Shown: positions 46,420-55,875 of the stretch, piece after piece | Position numbering within the stretch: the first letter of the stretch is position 1 | Layout: every line of letters begins with the position of its first letter | Source of the DNA: Clostridium sp. CMCC3677 | Lineage (GTDB): Bacteria > Bacillota > Clostridia > Clostridiales > Clostridiaceae | Reading direction: 5' to 3' | DNA length: 64,000 nucleotides | Assembly: GCF_023845585.1 (NCBI RefSeq) | Contig: NZ_JAMQHS010000014.1 | Coordinates: forward strand, 1-64,000 | The notes under the pieces: generated by a model | The model's database searches: none | What the model was told of the DNA's origin: nothing | The model's input: the letters and a program-made list of their open reading frames with translations, nothing else | Made by a program: the position numbers and the translations under genes

Positions 46420-47007
46420 ATAGATATTTATACTGCTATAAAGAAAGAAAAATCATCTTTAAAAAGATTTATAATATTTATGATAATATTAGCAACTACA
46501 CTACCGGCAGTTTTATTAATAACTAATCTTTTAAATGTATTTTATTTAATATATTTAACCTTTATTGAATTTTTAATAGTAATTTCTATACTTATTAAAT
46601 TAAATGGATATAAGGTAGAATACAGATGTAATAATAATCGTCTAACGTTTAAAACAGGAATATTAACAACAACATCGTTAATATTATGTGACAAAGTTGT
46701 TTTAGTACATACTAATAAATCGGATTATGATATGGAAATAATTATTATTACAAGTGTCTCATTTAAAAATAGTCTATTGAGAACTGTAGATGCTAATTTT
46801 CTTAAAAGACATCCTAAAATAAAAAAGGAATATGATAAGATACAGGAGAAAAATCCAAATAAAACCTATTATTTTCAAATAGTAAGAAAAGGCGGATTAA
46901 AGAAGTATTTATTATTAGACTGCATATATAGAAATTGTGTTAAAGCTATATATACTGATTATAGTATACAAAATATAAAGATTGCACGAGGACAAACAAT
47001 AGTTTAA
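46420..47007 (+). CDS. Unknown two-helix membrane protein; probable AUA start
   Basis: Family not recognised. From AUA 46420 the product is 195 aa: a short basic N-terminus (IYTAIKKEKSSLKRF), two membrane helices (about 25-70) and a cytoplasmic beta-rich domain (VEYRCNNNRLTFKTGILTTT), a layout like small PH-domain membrane proteins. A near-perfect ribosome site AGGGGGTGAT (46407-46416) sits right before the ATA, while the first ATG (46480) is over 60 nt away and falls inside the first helix. The next gene starts 18 bp after the stop. Confidence 0.6.
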   Translation: MDIYTAIKKEKSSLKRFIIFMIILATTLPAVLLITNLLNVFYLIYLTFIEFLIVISILIKLNGYKVEYRCNNNRLTFKTGILTTTSLILCDKVVLVHTNKSDYDMEIIIITSVSFKNSLLRTVDANFLKRHPKIKKEYDKIQEKNPNKTYYFQIVRKGGLKKYLLLDCIYRNCVKAIYTDYSIQNIKIARGQTIV

Positions 47008-47025
47008 AGAAAGAAGGCACATATT

Positions 47026-48075
47026 TTGAATACCAATATTATAAAAATTAATAATATTATTGATGATGAAGAAAAAATGAAAGAAGCAGCACAAATAATA
47101 AAAAATGGTGGCATAGTTGCTTTTCCAACAGAAACTGTATATGGATTAGGTTCTGATGCGTTAAATGAAGATGCTGTTAAAAAAATTTTTATAGCTAAAG
47201 GAAGACCTCAAGATAATCCTTTAATTGTTCATGTTGCATCAAAAAATATAGAAAATTTAGTTGAAGATATACCAGAAATAGCTCAAAAATTAATAGACAA
47301 ATATTGGCCAGGTCCATTAACATTAATTTTAAAGAAGAAGTCTATAATTCCTAATATGACTAGTGCAAATTTAGATACTATAGGAATAAGAATGCCTAAT
47401 AATGAAATAGCATTAAAATTAATAGAGATGTCTAATACGGTTATTGCAGCACCATCTGCTAATATAAGTGGAAGACCTAGCCCGACAGATGTAGAAAGAT
47501 GCATAGAAGATTTGTCAGGTAGAGTAGACTGTATAGTCGGTGGAAATAAAAGTGATATAGGATTAGAATCAACAATATTAGATTGTACAGTTAATCCACC
47601 ATTAGTATTAAGACCAGGTGGAATAACTTTAGAAATGTTAAAACAGATAGATAATAAAATAGAAATAGATGGAGCTATAATGAAAAAGAGTACTGGTGAT
47701 TTAAAACCAAAAGCACCAGGAATGAAATATAGACACTATGCACCTAAAGCTAAAGTTAAGATAATTTCAGGTGAAAGAAAAAAAACTATTGAAAAAATGA
47801 AAGAAATGGTAGATTATTATATAGATAATAATAAAAAGGTGTGTATACTTACAATACAAGAAAATGAAAAAGAATATAATAAAGGAATCAAAGTAGTACT
47901 AGGCAGTAGAGAAAATTTACTTATGGTTGCACAAAATTTATTTGAATCATTAAGAAAATGCGATGATTTAGGTGCAGATGTAATATTAGCAGAGGCTTAT
48001 GAAGAAAAAGGTGTAGGAATAGCTATTATGAATAGACTAAATAAAGCCGCTGGATTTGATATTATAGAAGTATAA
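47026..48075 (+). CDS. tsaC: L-threonylcarbamoyladenylate synthase (Sua5/YwlC type)
   Basis: A 349-aa enzyme making threonylcarbamoyl-AMP for the tRNA modification completed by TsaD. The YrdC domain (about 12-215) has KNGGIVAFPTETVYGLGSDA, KGRPQDNPLIVH and PSANISGRPSPT; the C-terminal Sua5 domain (about 235-349) is joined by the PGMKYRHYAPKA linker. The start is TTG 47026, 8 nt after AAGAAGG. The frame probably shares a transcript with the membrane protein upstream. Confidence 0.95.
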   Translation: MNTNIIKINNIIDDEEKMKEAAQIIKNGGIVAFPTETVYGLGSDALNEDAVKKIFIAKGRPQDNPLIVHVASKNIENLVEDIPEIAQKLIDKYWPGPLTLILKKKSIIPNMTSANLDTIGIRMPNNEIALKLIEMSNTVIAAPSANISGRPSPTDVERCIEDLSGRVDCIVGGNKSDIGLESTILDCTVNPPLVLRPGGITLEMLKQIDNKIEIDGAIMKKSTGDLKPKAPGMKYRHYAPKAKVKIISGERKKTIEKMKEMVDYYIDNNKKVCILTIQENEKEYNKGIKVVLGSRENLLMVAQNLFESLRKCDDLGADVILAEAYEEKGVGIAIMNRLNKAAGFDIIEV

Positions 48076-48117
48076 TTTTACAAGAATATATAAATAAGAT
48101 TTTGATTATTGCTTAAA

Positions 48118-48163
48118 ATAAGAGGAAGATAAAGTTTAATAATCTGCTTTTTCTTCTTTTTTT
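48118..48163 (+). terminator. Possible terminator after tsaC
   Basis: An imperfect purine-rich/pyrimidine-rich stem (AAGAGGAAGAT with TTTCTTCTTTTTTT) ends in a T run. Confidence 0.5.
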
Positions 48164-48198
48164 ATGAATAGATATATTATAGTATGGAGGTTTTGATT

Positions 48199-48648
48199 AT
48201 GAAATTAGCAATCGGATGCGATCATGGTGGATTTGAATTAAAACAAGAAATTATAAAATTTCTAGAAAGTGAAGGACATGAAGTTAAAGATTTTGGTACA
48301 CATTCAACAGAATCTTGCGATTATCCAGATATAGCATTACCAGTAGCAGAAGCTGTTGTAGCTAAGGAATTCGAACTTGGAATATTAGTTTGTGGTACAG
48401 GAATAGGTATAGGAATTGCTGCTAATAAGGTTGCAGGTATAAGAGCTGCATTATGTTCAGATACTTTTAGTGCACATGCAACAAGACAACATAATAATGC
48501 AAATATATTAACATTAGGTCAAAGGGTTGTTGGAACTGGTCTTGCTTTAGACATAGTAAAAACTTTTATATCATCTAAGTTTGAAGGTGATAGACATCAA
48601 AAGAGAATAGATAAGATTAGTGAAATAGAAGCTAAACACAGTAAATAA
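48199..48648 (+). CDS. rpiB: Ribose-5-phosphate isomerase B
   Basis: A 149-aa RpiB/LacAB-family isomerase in the pentose phosphate pathway. It opens KLAIGCDHGGFELK (Asp-His substrate contacts) and has the Cys base in LVCGTGIGIGIAANK and the HNNANILTLGQR loop. ATG 48199 follows GGAGG; ATG 48184 overlaps the site and is rejected. upp follows after 45 bp. Confidence 0.96.
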   Translation: MKLAIGCDHGGFELKQEIIKFLESEGHEVKDFGTHSTESCDYPDIALPVAEAVVAKEFELGILVCGTGIGIGIAANKVAGIRAALCSDTFSAHATRQHNNANILTLGQRVVGTGLALDIVKTFISSKFEGDRHQKRIDKISEIEAKHSK

Positions 48649-48693
48649 TATTAAATTTAATATATTTAAACATTTAATTTTGGAGGGATAAAT

Positions 48694-49323
48694 ATGAGTA
48701 AAGTAATTGAAGTTAATCATCCATTAGTGCTACATAAGCTTTCGATGGTAAGAAGTAAGGATACAGGATCAAAGGATTTTAAGGAATTAGTAAAAGAAAT
48801 CTCAATGTTACTAACTTATGAAGCAACAAGAGATATAAATATGGATGAAGTAGAAATTGAGACTCCTGTTTGTAAAACAAAATGTAGAGTTGTTTCTGGA
48901 AAGAAAATGGCTATAGTGCCTATTTTAAGAGCAGGTCTTGGAATGGTTGATGGTGTTCTTAGTTTAATACCAGCTGCTAAAATCGGTCATATAGGATTAT
49001 ATAGAGATGAAGAAACATTACAACCAGTAGAATATTTTTGTAAGCTTCCAAAAGATATAGAAGAAAGAGATGTTATAGTTGTAGATCCAATGCTTGCTAC
49101 AGGTGGTTCAGCAGCAGATGCATTAACTATGTTAAAAGAAAAAGGGGCTAAGAATTTAAAACTAATGTGTTTAATTTCAGCTCCAGAAGGAATAGAATTA
49201 GTACAACAAAAACATCCTGATGTAGATATATATGTAGCTTCTGTAGATGAAAAATTAAATGAAAAAGGTTATATAGTTCCTGGATTAGGCGATGCCGGAG
49301 ACAGATTATTCGGAACTAAATAA
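48694..49323 (+). CDS. upp: Uracil phosphoribosyltransferase
   Basis: A 209-aa salvage enzyme turning uracil and PRPP into UMP. The PRPP loop is [14 protein letters not shown] (about 127-140), with [13 protein letters not shown] and the C-terminal [17 protein letters not shown] uracil site. TGGAGGG precedes ATG. A terminator follows. Confidence 0.98.
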   Translation: MSKVIEVNHPLVLHKLSMVRSKDTGSKDFKELVKEISMLLTYEATRDINMDEVEIETPVCKTKCRVVSGKKMAIVPILRAGLGMVDGVLSLIPAAKIGHIGLYRDEETLQPVEYFCKLPKDIEERDVIVVDPMLATGGSAADALTMLKEKGAKNLKLMCLISAPEGIELVQQKHPDVDIYVASVDEKLNEKGYIVPGLGDAGDRLFGTK

Positions 49324-49339
49324 TATTTTATATTATTAC

Positions 49340-49381
49340 AAAAGGAGTATCTTAAATAAAAATTTTAAAGATACTCCTTTT
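49340..49381 (+). terminator. Terminator of upp
   Basis: AAAAGGAGTATCTT (49340-49353) pairs perfectly with AAGATACTCCTTTT (49368-49381). Confidence 0.82.
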
Positions 49382-49434
49382 AAATTTATCTGTTATAATT
49401 AACATAAATAATGTTATTTTTAGGAGAATTAAAA

Positions 49435-49929
49435 ATGGAAAGAACAATCAAAGAGAATTATTATTTAGATATTGCTGAAACTGTATTGGAAAGAGGTACA
49501 TGCCTAAGAAGAAATTATGGCTCAATAATAGTTAAAAATGATGAAATAATATCAACAGGATATACCGGAGCTCCAAGAGGAAGAAAGAACTGTATAGATA
49601 TTAATAGTTGCATAAGAGAAAAATTACAAGTCCCTAGAGGAACACATTATGAACTTTGTAGAAGTGTACATAGTGAAGCTAATGCTATAATTAGTGCATC
49701 ACGAAGAGATATGATTGGAGCAACATTATATCTAGTAGGAAGAGATGTTAAGACAAGAGCATATGTGGAAAATGCTAATTCTTGTTCTATGTGTAAAAGA
49801 CTTATAATTAATGCCGGAATTTCTTATGTTGTTATAAGAAAGGATAAAGAAGATTACATTAAAATAGATGTAGAAGATTGGGTAAAAAATGATGATTCAT
49901 TAAACATAAATGAGGACTTTGGTTATTAA
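49435..49929 (+). CDS. dCMP/cytidine deaminase (ComEB-like)
   Basis: A 164-aa zinc deaminase, probably converting dCMP to dUMP for thymidylate synthesis. The zinc site reads SVHSEANAI (His and catalytic Glu) and NSCSMCKRLI (two Cys); TGYTGAPRGRKNC is typical of dCMP deaminases. AGGAGAA lies 5 nt before ATG 49435; the earlier in-frame ATG at 49411 has no site. Fits with tdk and upp as pyrimidine salvage in this region. Confidence 0.92.
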   Translation: MERTIKENYYLDIAETVLERGTCLRRNYGSIIVKNDEIISTGYTGAPRGRKNCIDINSCIREKLQVPRGTHYELCRSVHSEANAIISASRRDMIGATLYLVGRDVKTRAYVENANSCSMCKRLIINAGISYVVIRKDKEDYIKIDVEDWVKNDDSLNINEDFGY

Positions 49930-50056
49930 AAAATTATATAGATTAAATTTAGAATATATACAAACATAATGCAAAAAATATTAACAAGAATTAATAGATT
50001 TTTATATATAAAAAATAAGTATGTAAGATCTATTATCGCAGATTGGAGGAAATACT

Positions 50057-51205
50057 ATGAGTAAAAAGAAAGTTATAACTATATTTGGAACGAGACCTGA
50101 AGCAATAAAAATGGCTCCATTAGTTCAAGAGCTAAAAAAAAGAGAAGAAATAGAATCTAAGGTGTGCGTTACAGCTCAACACAGAGAAATGTTGGATCAA
50201 GTTTTAGAGTTATTTAATATAAAACCAGACTTTGATTTAAATATAATGAAAACAAGACAAACTTTAACTGGAATAACAAATAAAGTATTAGAGGGATTAG
50301 AAGAAATATTTGAACAAGAAAAGCCGGATATGATATTAGTACATGGAGATACTACAACAACTTTTGCAGGAGCATTAGCAGCATTTTATAAGCAAATAAA
50401 AGTTGGTCATGTAGAAGCTGGACTTAGAACGTTTAATAAATATTTCCCATTTCCTGAAGAAATGAATAGAAGGCTAACAGGAAACTTGTCTGATTTACAT
50501 TTTGCACCGACAAAAAGTTCTAAAGAGAATTTATTAAAAGAGGGTGTTTCAGAAGATATTATTTATATAACTGGAAACACTGTTATAGATGCTATGAAGT
50601 ATACAGTAGAGGAAAATTATGAATTTGAAAATGATGAATTAAAGAAAATAGATTTTAATAAAAAAGTTATAATGGTAACGGCTCATAGAAGAGAAAATTG
50701 GGGTGAAGGAATAAATAATATTTGTGATTCATTAAAGCAAATCGTTTTAAATAATGAAGATGTTGAATTAGTATATTTAGTTCATTTGAATCCAATTGTT
50801 AAAGATGTAGTGTTTGAAAAATTAGGCAATTTAGACAGAGTTCATTTATTACCACCATTAGATACTAAAGAAACTCATAATTTAATGAATAAATCATATT
50901 TAGTTATGACTGATTCAGGTGGATTACAAGAAGAAGCACCACATTTAGGAAAACCAGTATTAGTATTAAGAGATGTTACAGAAAGACCAGAAGCAGTACA
51001 ATATGGAACAGTTAAACTAGTTGGTACTGATGTAGAAAAAATAGTTAGTGAAGCAAATAAATTATTAAATGATGTTGATGCATATAGTAGTATGAGTAAA
51101 GCAGTAAATCCATACGGAGATGGTGTTGCTTCAATTAGAATAGTAGATTCTATATTGAGATATTTTGAGTTAAGTGAAAAAGAAGTTGAAGAATTTAAAA
51201 TATAA
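50057..51205 (+). CDS. wecB: UDP-N-acetylglucosamine 2-epimerase (non-hydrolysing)
   Basis: A 382-aa GT-B-fold epimerase giving UDP-N-acetylmannosamine for teichoic acid or capsule linkage units. Motifs: TIFGTRPEAIKMAPL at the N-terminus, HGDTTTTFAG, VGHVEAGLRTFNKYFPFPEE, TAHRRENWGEG and the late TDSGGLQEEAPHLGKPVLV. TGGAGG precedes ATG. The position between upp and the ATPase genes matches Bacillus mnaA. Confidence 0.96.
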   Translation: MSKKKVITIFGTRPEAIKMAPLVQELKKREEIESKVCVTAQHREMLDQVLELFNIKPDFDLNIMKTRQTLTGITNKVLEGLEEIFEQEKPDMILVHGDTTTTFAGALAAFYKQIKVGHVEAGLRTFNKYFPFPEEMNRRLTGNLSDLHFAPTKSSKENLLKEGVSEDIIYITGNTVIDAMKYTVEENYEFENDELKKIDFNKKVIMVTAHRRENWGEGINNICDSLKQIVLNNEDVELVYLVHLNPIVKDVVFEKLGNLDRVHLLPPLDTKETHNLMNKSYLVMTDSGGLQEEAPHLGKPVLVLRDVTERPEAVQYGTVKLVGTDVEKIVSEANKLLNDVDAYSSMSKAVNPYGDGVASIRIVDSILRYFELSEKEVEEFKI

Positions 51206-51239
51206 ATATAAACTTTGTCTAAAATTTAACAATAAAGTC

Positions 51240-51268
51240 TTGATTAATAAAAAAAATAAATGTATAAT
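51240..51268 (+). promoter_or_regulatory. Sigma-A promoter of thlA
   Basis: TTGATT (51240-51245), 17 bp, TATAAT (51263-51268), giving a start near 51275. Confidence 0.78.
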
Positions 51269-51275
51269 TATGTTA

Positions 51276-51291
51276 TGTTAATAATTTAACG
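51276..51291. promoter_or_regulatory. Rex-type operator at the thlA start point
   Basis: TGTTAA-TAAT-TTAACG matches the Rex consensus TTGTTAANNNNTTAACAA in the core palindrome. It begins 8 bp after the -10 box, covering the start of transcription, so NADH-responsive repression is expected. Rex is known to control thl in solventogenic clostridia. Confidence 0.75.
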
Positions 51292-51333
51292 ATAAGGATA
51301 TTAAACATATATAATTTTTAGGAGGATTTACAC

Positions 51334-52515
51334 ATGAAAGAAGTAGTTATTGTAAGTGCAGTAAGAACAGCTCTTGGAAGCTTTGGTGGATCATTAAAAA
51401 CTGTTCCAGCAGTAGAATTAGGAGCAACTGTAATTAAAGAAGCTGTAAACAGAGCTGGTATTAAACCAGAAGCTGTTGAAGAAGTTATAATGGGTAATGT
51501 TATACAAGCTGGTTTAGGACAAAATCCAGCTAGACAATCATCTGTTAAAGCAGGATTACCAGTAGAAATTCCATCAATGACAATCAACAAAGTTTGTGGT
51601 TCAGGATTAAGAGCAGTTAGTTTAGCAGCTCAAATGATAAAAGCAGGAGATGCTGATGTTATAGTTGCTGGTGGTATGGAAAACATGTCAGCAGCACCAT
51701 ATGTATTACCAGGTGCTAGATGGGGCCAAAGAATGGGCGACGCTAAAATGACAGATACTATGATAAAAGATGGATTATGGGATGCATTTAACAACTATCA
51801 TATGGGTGTTACTGCTGAAAATATCGCAAAACAATGGGGATTAACTAGAGAAGAACAAGATGCTTTCTCAGCTTCATCTCAACAAAAAGCTCAAAAAGCA
51901 ATTGAAACTGGAAGATTTAAAGATGAAATAGTTCCAGTTATGATTCCACAAAGAAAGGGAGAACCAAAAGTATTTGATACTGATGAATTCCCAAGATTTG
52001 GAACAACTAAAGAATCTTTAGCTAAATTAAAACCAGCCTTCATTAAAGAAGGAACAGTAACAGCAGGTAATGCTTCAGGAATAAATGATGGAGCAGCAGC
52101 TTTCGTTGTTATGAGTGCTGAAAAAGCAGCAGAATTAGGAGTTAAGCCATTAGCTAAAATACTTTCTTACGGATCAAAAGGATTAGATCCATCTATAATG
52201 GGATATGGACCATTCCATGCAACTAAGAAAGCTTTAGAAGAAGCTAACTTAACAATAGATGATATGGATTTAATCGAAGCTAATGAAGCTTTTGCAGCTC
52301 AAAGTTTAGCAGTTGCTAGAGATTTAAAATTCGATATGGAAAAAGTTAATGTTAACGGAGGAGCTATCGCATTAGGACATCCAGTTGGAGCATCTGGTGG
52401 TAGAATTCTTGTTACATTACTTCATGAAATGGAAAAAAGAGATGCTAAAAAAGGTTTAGCAACACTTTGTATAGGTGGAGGAATGGGAACTGCTCTTATA
52501 GTTGAAAGACTATAA
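51334..52515 (+). CDS. thlA: Acetyl-CoA acetyltransferase (thiolase)
   Basis: A 393-aa thiolase condensing two acetyl-CoA to acetoacetyl-CoA, the first step to butyrate and butanol. Nucleophile Cys in [16 protein letters not shown] (about 88), [41 protein letters not shown] (catalytic His) and [13 protein letters not shown] (second Cys). Codon use is like that of a highly expressed gene. AGGAGG precedes ATG. A strong promoter and an operator lie upstream and a terminator downstream, so it is monocistronic. Confidence 0.98.
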   Translation: MKEVVIVSAVRTALGSFGGSLKTVPAVELGATVIKEAVNRAGIKPEAVEEVIMGNVIQAGLGQNPARQSSVKAGLPVEIPSMTINKVCGSGLRAVSLAAQMIKAGDADVIVAGGMENMSAAPYVLPGARWGQRMGDAKMTDTMIKDGLWDAFNNYHMGVTAENIAKQWGLTREEQDAFSASSQQKAQKAIETGRFKDEIVPVMIPQRKGEPKVFDTDEFPRFGTTKESLAKLKPAFIKEGTVTAGNASGINDGAAAFVVMSAEKAAELGVKPLAKILSYGSKGLDPSIMGYGPFHATKKALEEANLTIDDMDLIEANEAFAAQSLAVARDLKFDMEKVNVNGGAIALGHPVGASGGRILVTLLHEMEKRDAKKGLATLCIGGGMGTALIVERL

Positions 52516-52540
52516 TTAGTAGTACTAATTACTCTTAAGA

Positions 52541-52575
52541 AAATTGCTATGATTATTAATCATAGCAATTTTTTT
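52541..52575 (+). terminator. Terminator of thlA
   Basis: AAATTGCTATGATT (52541-52554) pairs perfectly with 52558-52571, followed by T residues. A palindrome AATTAGTA-G-TACTAATT (52514-52530) precedes it at the stop codon. Confidence 0.92.
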
Positions 52576-52577
52576 AT

Positions 52578-53497
52578 TCTTTAGGAATTTATATTATTAA
52601 AGAATTTGTGGATAACTTTTAGAATACCGTTTTTTAAAGTTTAAAAGGTTTATAAAATCTAGGTTAAGGTAAATGTTTAGTTGAAAATTGAGACTGGAAA
52701 GTTAAATGAAAGGTTCTTAATAAGTATTTTAAAGCATATTATCTTAGAAAGATTAAGGATTTTAATCATAATTTTAAAATTCTAGTTATTAATTTTTAAT
52801 TAAATTAATAAATAAGATTTAAAGATTGTAATTTACAAATAAAAAGTTAATTTATAAGTGTAGTTTTTTTTATACAGTAATAATAAATTATTATAATTTA
52901 TTATAATAAAAGGTAATAAAATTACATAACATAAATATAATAGTTATGAATGAATTCCTACAAATTTCAAATTTTGCTCTATTTAATGGTATATGTAATA
53001 AGAATATATGCAAGATGTAAAGAACAATATTGAATTAAATAATTATAAATACTACTTAATAAAGTGATTATAAGCCTGTAACTGGGTTTATCAATGAATA
53101 TTAAAAAAAAAATTGAATAAAGCAAATTTTTTATATTCATTAGTACAAAAACAAAAACGACAACGTTTTACAAAATTACAAAAAAATCCAACAAAAAAAT
53201 TGAATAAAGTTTAATAAAACTTGTATATTCATGTAAAATAACATCAGAAAACGATACCATAAAAAAAAAGAAAATATTCAAAAAAATGAATATTCTGATA
53301 ATTGCAAGAACTGATGCTGATTATTTTATTTTTAAAGATAATCTGATTAAATGAGAAATTTACCTGCATATACCAAAGGAAATAGAAGATAAACACATAT
53401 TACGAGAATAAAAAGCAATTTATTACTATAAATAGTATTTTATTAAACATTGATATGGTTATATAATATCTCATATTGAAGTCAAGAGGAGAGAGTT
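52578..53497. other. Gene-free 0.9-kb interval before the ATPase operon
   Basis: No credible gene on either strand; short frames such as the 24-codon one at 52947 lack a good ribosome site. The right half (53095-53292) holds seven TGAATA/TATTCA half-sites, two of them paired into hairpins, and repeated A-tracts. A terminator-like stem (ATAATTGCA at 53298, TGCTGATTAT at 53315, then a T-rich tail) follows at 53298-53331. TATAAT at 53462-53467 is near the atpI start but has no clear -35. Confidence 0.55.
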
Positions 53498-53863
53498 ATG
53501 AATAGAGAGCCGATTAAACTTCTTAAAGATATGATTAAATTAGATTTAAGGGGTGGACTTTTAGTATCTTTAATTATAAGTATCCTTTTTTCTTTTAAGG
53601 ATGCAAGTATATATTTAGCAGGTATTATAGTATCTTTAATTAACTTTACGATAAATGTGTATATTACCAGAAGTTTTTTAGGATATAGTAATAAAAATAA
53701 ATACATAACTATGAGTGTACCATTAAAAATAGGTATTGTAATTTTAGCATCATTACCTTTTATAAAAAATGTAGAATACATTTCTTGTTATATGTGTGGC
53801 TTTATCTCACATTATGTATTTTTAACATTTAACTGTATAAACAGTAAGAAAGGAAGTGTTTAA
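53498..53863 (+). CDS. atpI: ATP synthase protein I
   Basis: A 121-aa small membrane protein with four predicted helices, first gene of the ATPase operon. AtpI helps assemble the c-ring in related systems. GAGGAGAG precedes ATG 53498. It overlaps or abuts the a-subunit gene. Sequence conservation is low, so the call rests mostly on position, length and hydrophobicity. Confidence 0.82.
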   Translation: MNREPIKLLKDMIKLDLRGGLLVSLIISILFSFKDASIYLAGIIVSLINFTINVYITRSFLGYSNKNKYITMSVPLKIGIVILASLPFIKNVEYISCYMCGFISHYVFLTFNCINSKKGSV

Positions 53864-53864
53864 A

Positions 53865-54545
53865 GTGGAACCCAGTAAGGTTGTATTTTCCTTTAAAATT
53901 GGAGATTTCCCAGTAGATATTATTCCAGAAGTAATAGTTCAATGGATAATAATTCTAGCTGTAGCAATAACGGCATATTTACTAACAAGGAATTTAAAAC
54001 AAAAGCCAGATAAGAAACAAGCTGCATTAGAAAAGTTTTATGAAACAGTAACTTCACTTGTTAGTAATACTATGGGAGAAAGTTATGTAGGGTTTGTACC
54101 CTATGTAGGTACATTGATAATTTACTTACTATTATTAAATTTTACAGGATTAGTTGGTATAAAACCGCCAACACAAAACTTAAGTGTAACTGTTGGTCTT
54201 GCAATTACAACATTTGTAGTTATTAATTTTACTGCAATTAAGAGAAATGGCTTAGGCAAATATTTAAAAGGTTTTGGACATCCATTTATAGGTATGTTAC
54301 CTATAAATATTATGGAAAGAGTTATGTTACCTGTATCTTTAGCACTCAGACTTTTTGGTAACATGTTAGCAGCGACAATTTTAGTTGATTTAGTATACAA
54401 AGCATTAGGACATATAGGCATGGTAGCTCAAATTGGTTTACCAATAATAGTCCATGGATATTTTGATTTGTTTGATGGAACAATCCAAATGCTAGTATTT
54501 ACTATGTTAACTATAATTAATATTAAAACAACAGCAGAACATTAG
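53865..54545 (+). CDS. atpB: ATP synthase subunit a
   Basis: The membrane ion-channel subunit, 226 aa, with about five helices. The essential Arg is in SLALRLFGNMLAATI, and the C-terminal helix FDLFDGTIQMLVFTML is typical. GTG 53865 is 8 nt after AGGAAG and is preferred; the frame also extends to GTG 53856, which would overlap atpI by 8 bp. Confidence 0.95.
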   Translation: MEPSKVVFSFKIGDFPVDIIPEVIVQWIIILAVAITAYLLTRNLKQKPDKKQAALEKFYETVTSLVSNTMGESYVGFVPYVGTLIIYLLLLNFTGLVGIKPPTQNLSVTVGLAITTFVVINFTAIKRNGLGKYLKGFGHPFIGMLPINIMERVMLPVSLALRLFGNMLAATILVDLVYKALGHIGMVAQIGLPIIVHGYFDLFDGTIQMLVFTMLTIINIKTTAEH

Positions 54546-54565
54546 TGAAAAATTATTTATTTTAA

Positions 54566-54793
<228 letters not shown>

Positions 54794-54843
54794 TATTTAT
54801 GAGTTGATTATATTGACTCCGAAGGGAGGATATAGATAAGGAT

Positions 54844-55323
54844 ATGGAAACTAATTATTCAGTAATTTTGATGACAATAATTAACTTTTGTATTCTAGTT
54901 GCTATTTTAAAGCATTTTTTCTGGGACAAAATAAAAGGTATAATTAATGAAAGACAAGATTTTGTTGATGAACAATTATTAAAAGTTGATGAAGACTCAG
55001 AAAAAGCAAGAATGTATCTACTAGAAAATCAAAGAATATTGCAATCAGCTAAAGAAGAAGGTAAAAAAATTACCGAAAATCAAAAAGTAAAAGCTAATAA
55101 AGTATATGATGAAATAGTAGAAGATGCTAATGAAGAAGCTAAATCTTTATTAGAAAGAGCTAAAACTGATATACAACGTGAAAAAGAAAAAGCTGAGTAT
55201 GAAATAAAAAAACAAGCAGTAGATTTAGCTATAGAACTTTCAATTAAGGCTTTAGAAGAAAACATAGATGAAAGTAAACATAGAGAACTTATAAGCGATT
55301 TTATTACTAAGGTAGGTATGTAG
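54844..55323 (+). CDS. atpF: ATP synthase subunit b
   Basis: The peripheral-stalk subunit, 159 aa: one N-terminal membrane helix (about 7-25), then a long charged coiled coil (from about 35). The GGGAGG site is about 12 nt before ATG 54844, longer than usual. The delta gene begins 2 bp after the stop. Confidence 0.95.
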   Translation: METNYSVILMTIINFCILVAILKHFFWDKIKGIINERQDFVDEQLLKVDEDSEKARMYLLENQRILQSAKEEGKKITENQKVKANKVYDEIVEDANEEAKSLLERAKTDIQREKEKAEYEIKKQAVDLAIELSIKALEENIDESKHRELISDFITKVGM

Positions 55324-55325
55324 CT

Positions 55326-55865
55326 ATGTATGAATACTTAGATAGGCGATATGCATTAGCACTTTACCAAGTTGCTGAAAAAAAAGGAAAAGTGGATGAA
55401 TACTTACAAGATTTAAGAGAAATTTGTGAGATTATTGAAAATAATCATGAATTTCATGAAGTAATAAAACATCCTCAAATAAGTACAAAGAAAAAAAAGA
55501 AAACATTTATTAGTATTTTTAAAAACAAGATTGATGAAGAGTTACTTTCTTTTCTTCTTATATTAATTGAAAAAGATAGAATACTTTATCTTAGAGAAAA
55601 ATTAAATGAGATGGAAAAGATAGATCTTGAAAGAAAAAATACATTAAAAGGTATTATAAAAACAGCTATACCACTTTTATCAAATGAACTTGATAACTTA
55701 AGAAATATTTTTCAAAAGAAATATGATAAAAATATTTTATTTGAAACTGAAGTAGATCGTAATTTATTAGGTGGAGTTTATGTAAGAGTTGGTAATGATG
55801 TAATAGATGATACTGTCAAATCTAAAATAGAAGAAATGAAAGATTTAATGCTTAAACAGAAATAG
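55326..55865 (+). CDS. atpH: ATP synthase subunit delta
   Basis: The stalk-to-head connector, 179 aa. N-terminal [20 protein letters not shown] and C-terminal [20 protein letters not shown] are family features. It follows atpF by 2 bp and precedes atpA by 10 bp with GAGGTG between. Confidence 0.95.
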   Translation: MYEYLDRRYALALYQVAEKKGKVDEYLQDLREICEIIENNHEFHEVIKHPQISTKKKKKTFISIFKNKIDEELLSFLLILIEKDRILYLREKLNEMEKIDLERKNTLKGIIKTAIPLLSNELDNLRNIFQKKYDKNILFETEVDRNLLGGVYVRVGNDVIDDTVKSKIEEMKDLMLKQK

Positions 55866-55875
55866 AGGTGAATCC

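Noticed and set aside
52947-53021. 24-codon frame in the gap before atpI
   Set aside because: No ribosome site, low-complexity composition and no resemblance to known peptides.
53450-53467. TTGATA and TATAAT as the ATPase operon promoter
   Set aside because: Only 6 bp separate the two boxes; the -10 may be real but with a different, weak -35.
54826-54846. A third AUA start for atpF, close behind GGGAGG
   Set aside because: An ATG lies two codons further at a still tolerable distance (about 12 nt), so AUA is not needed.
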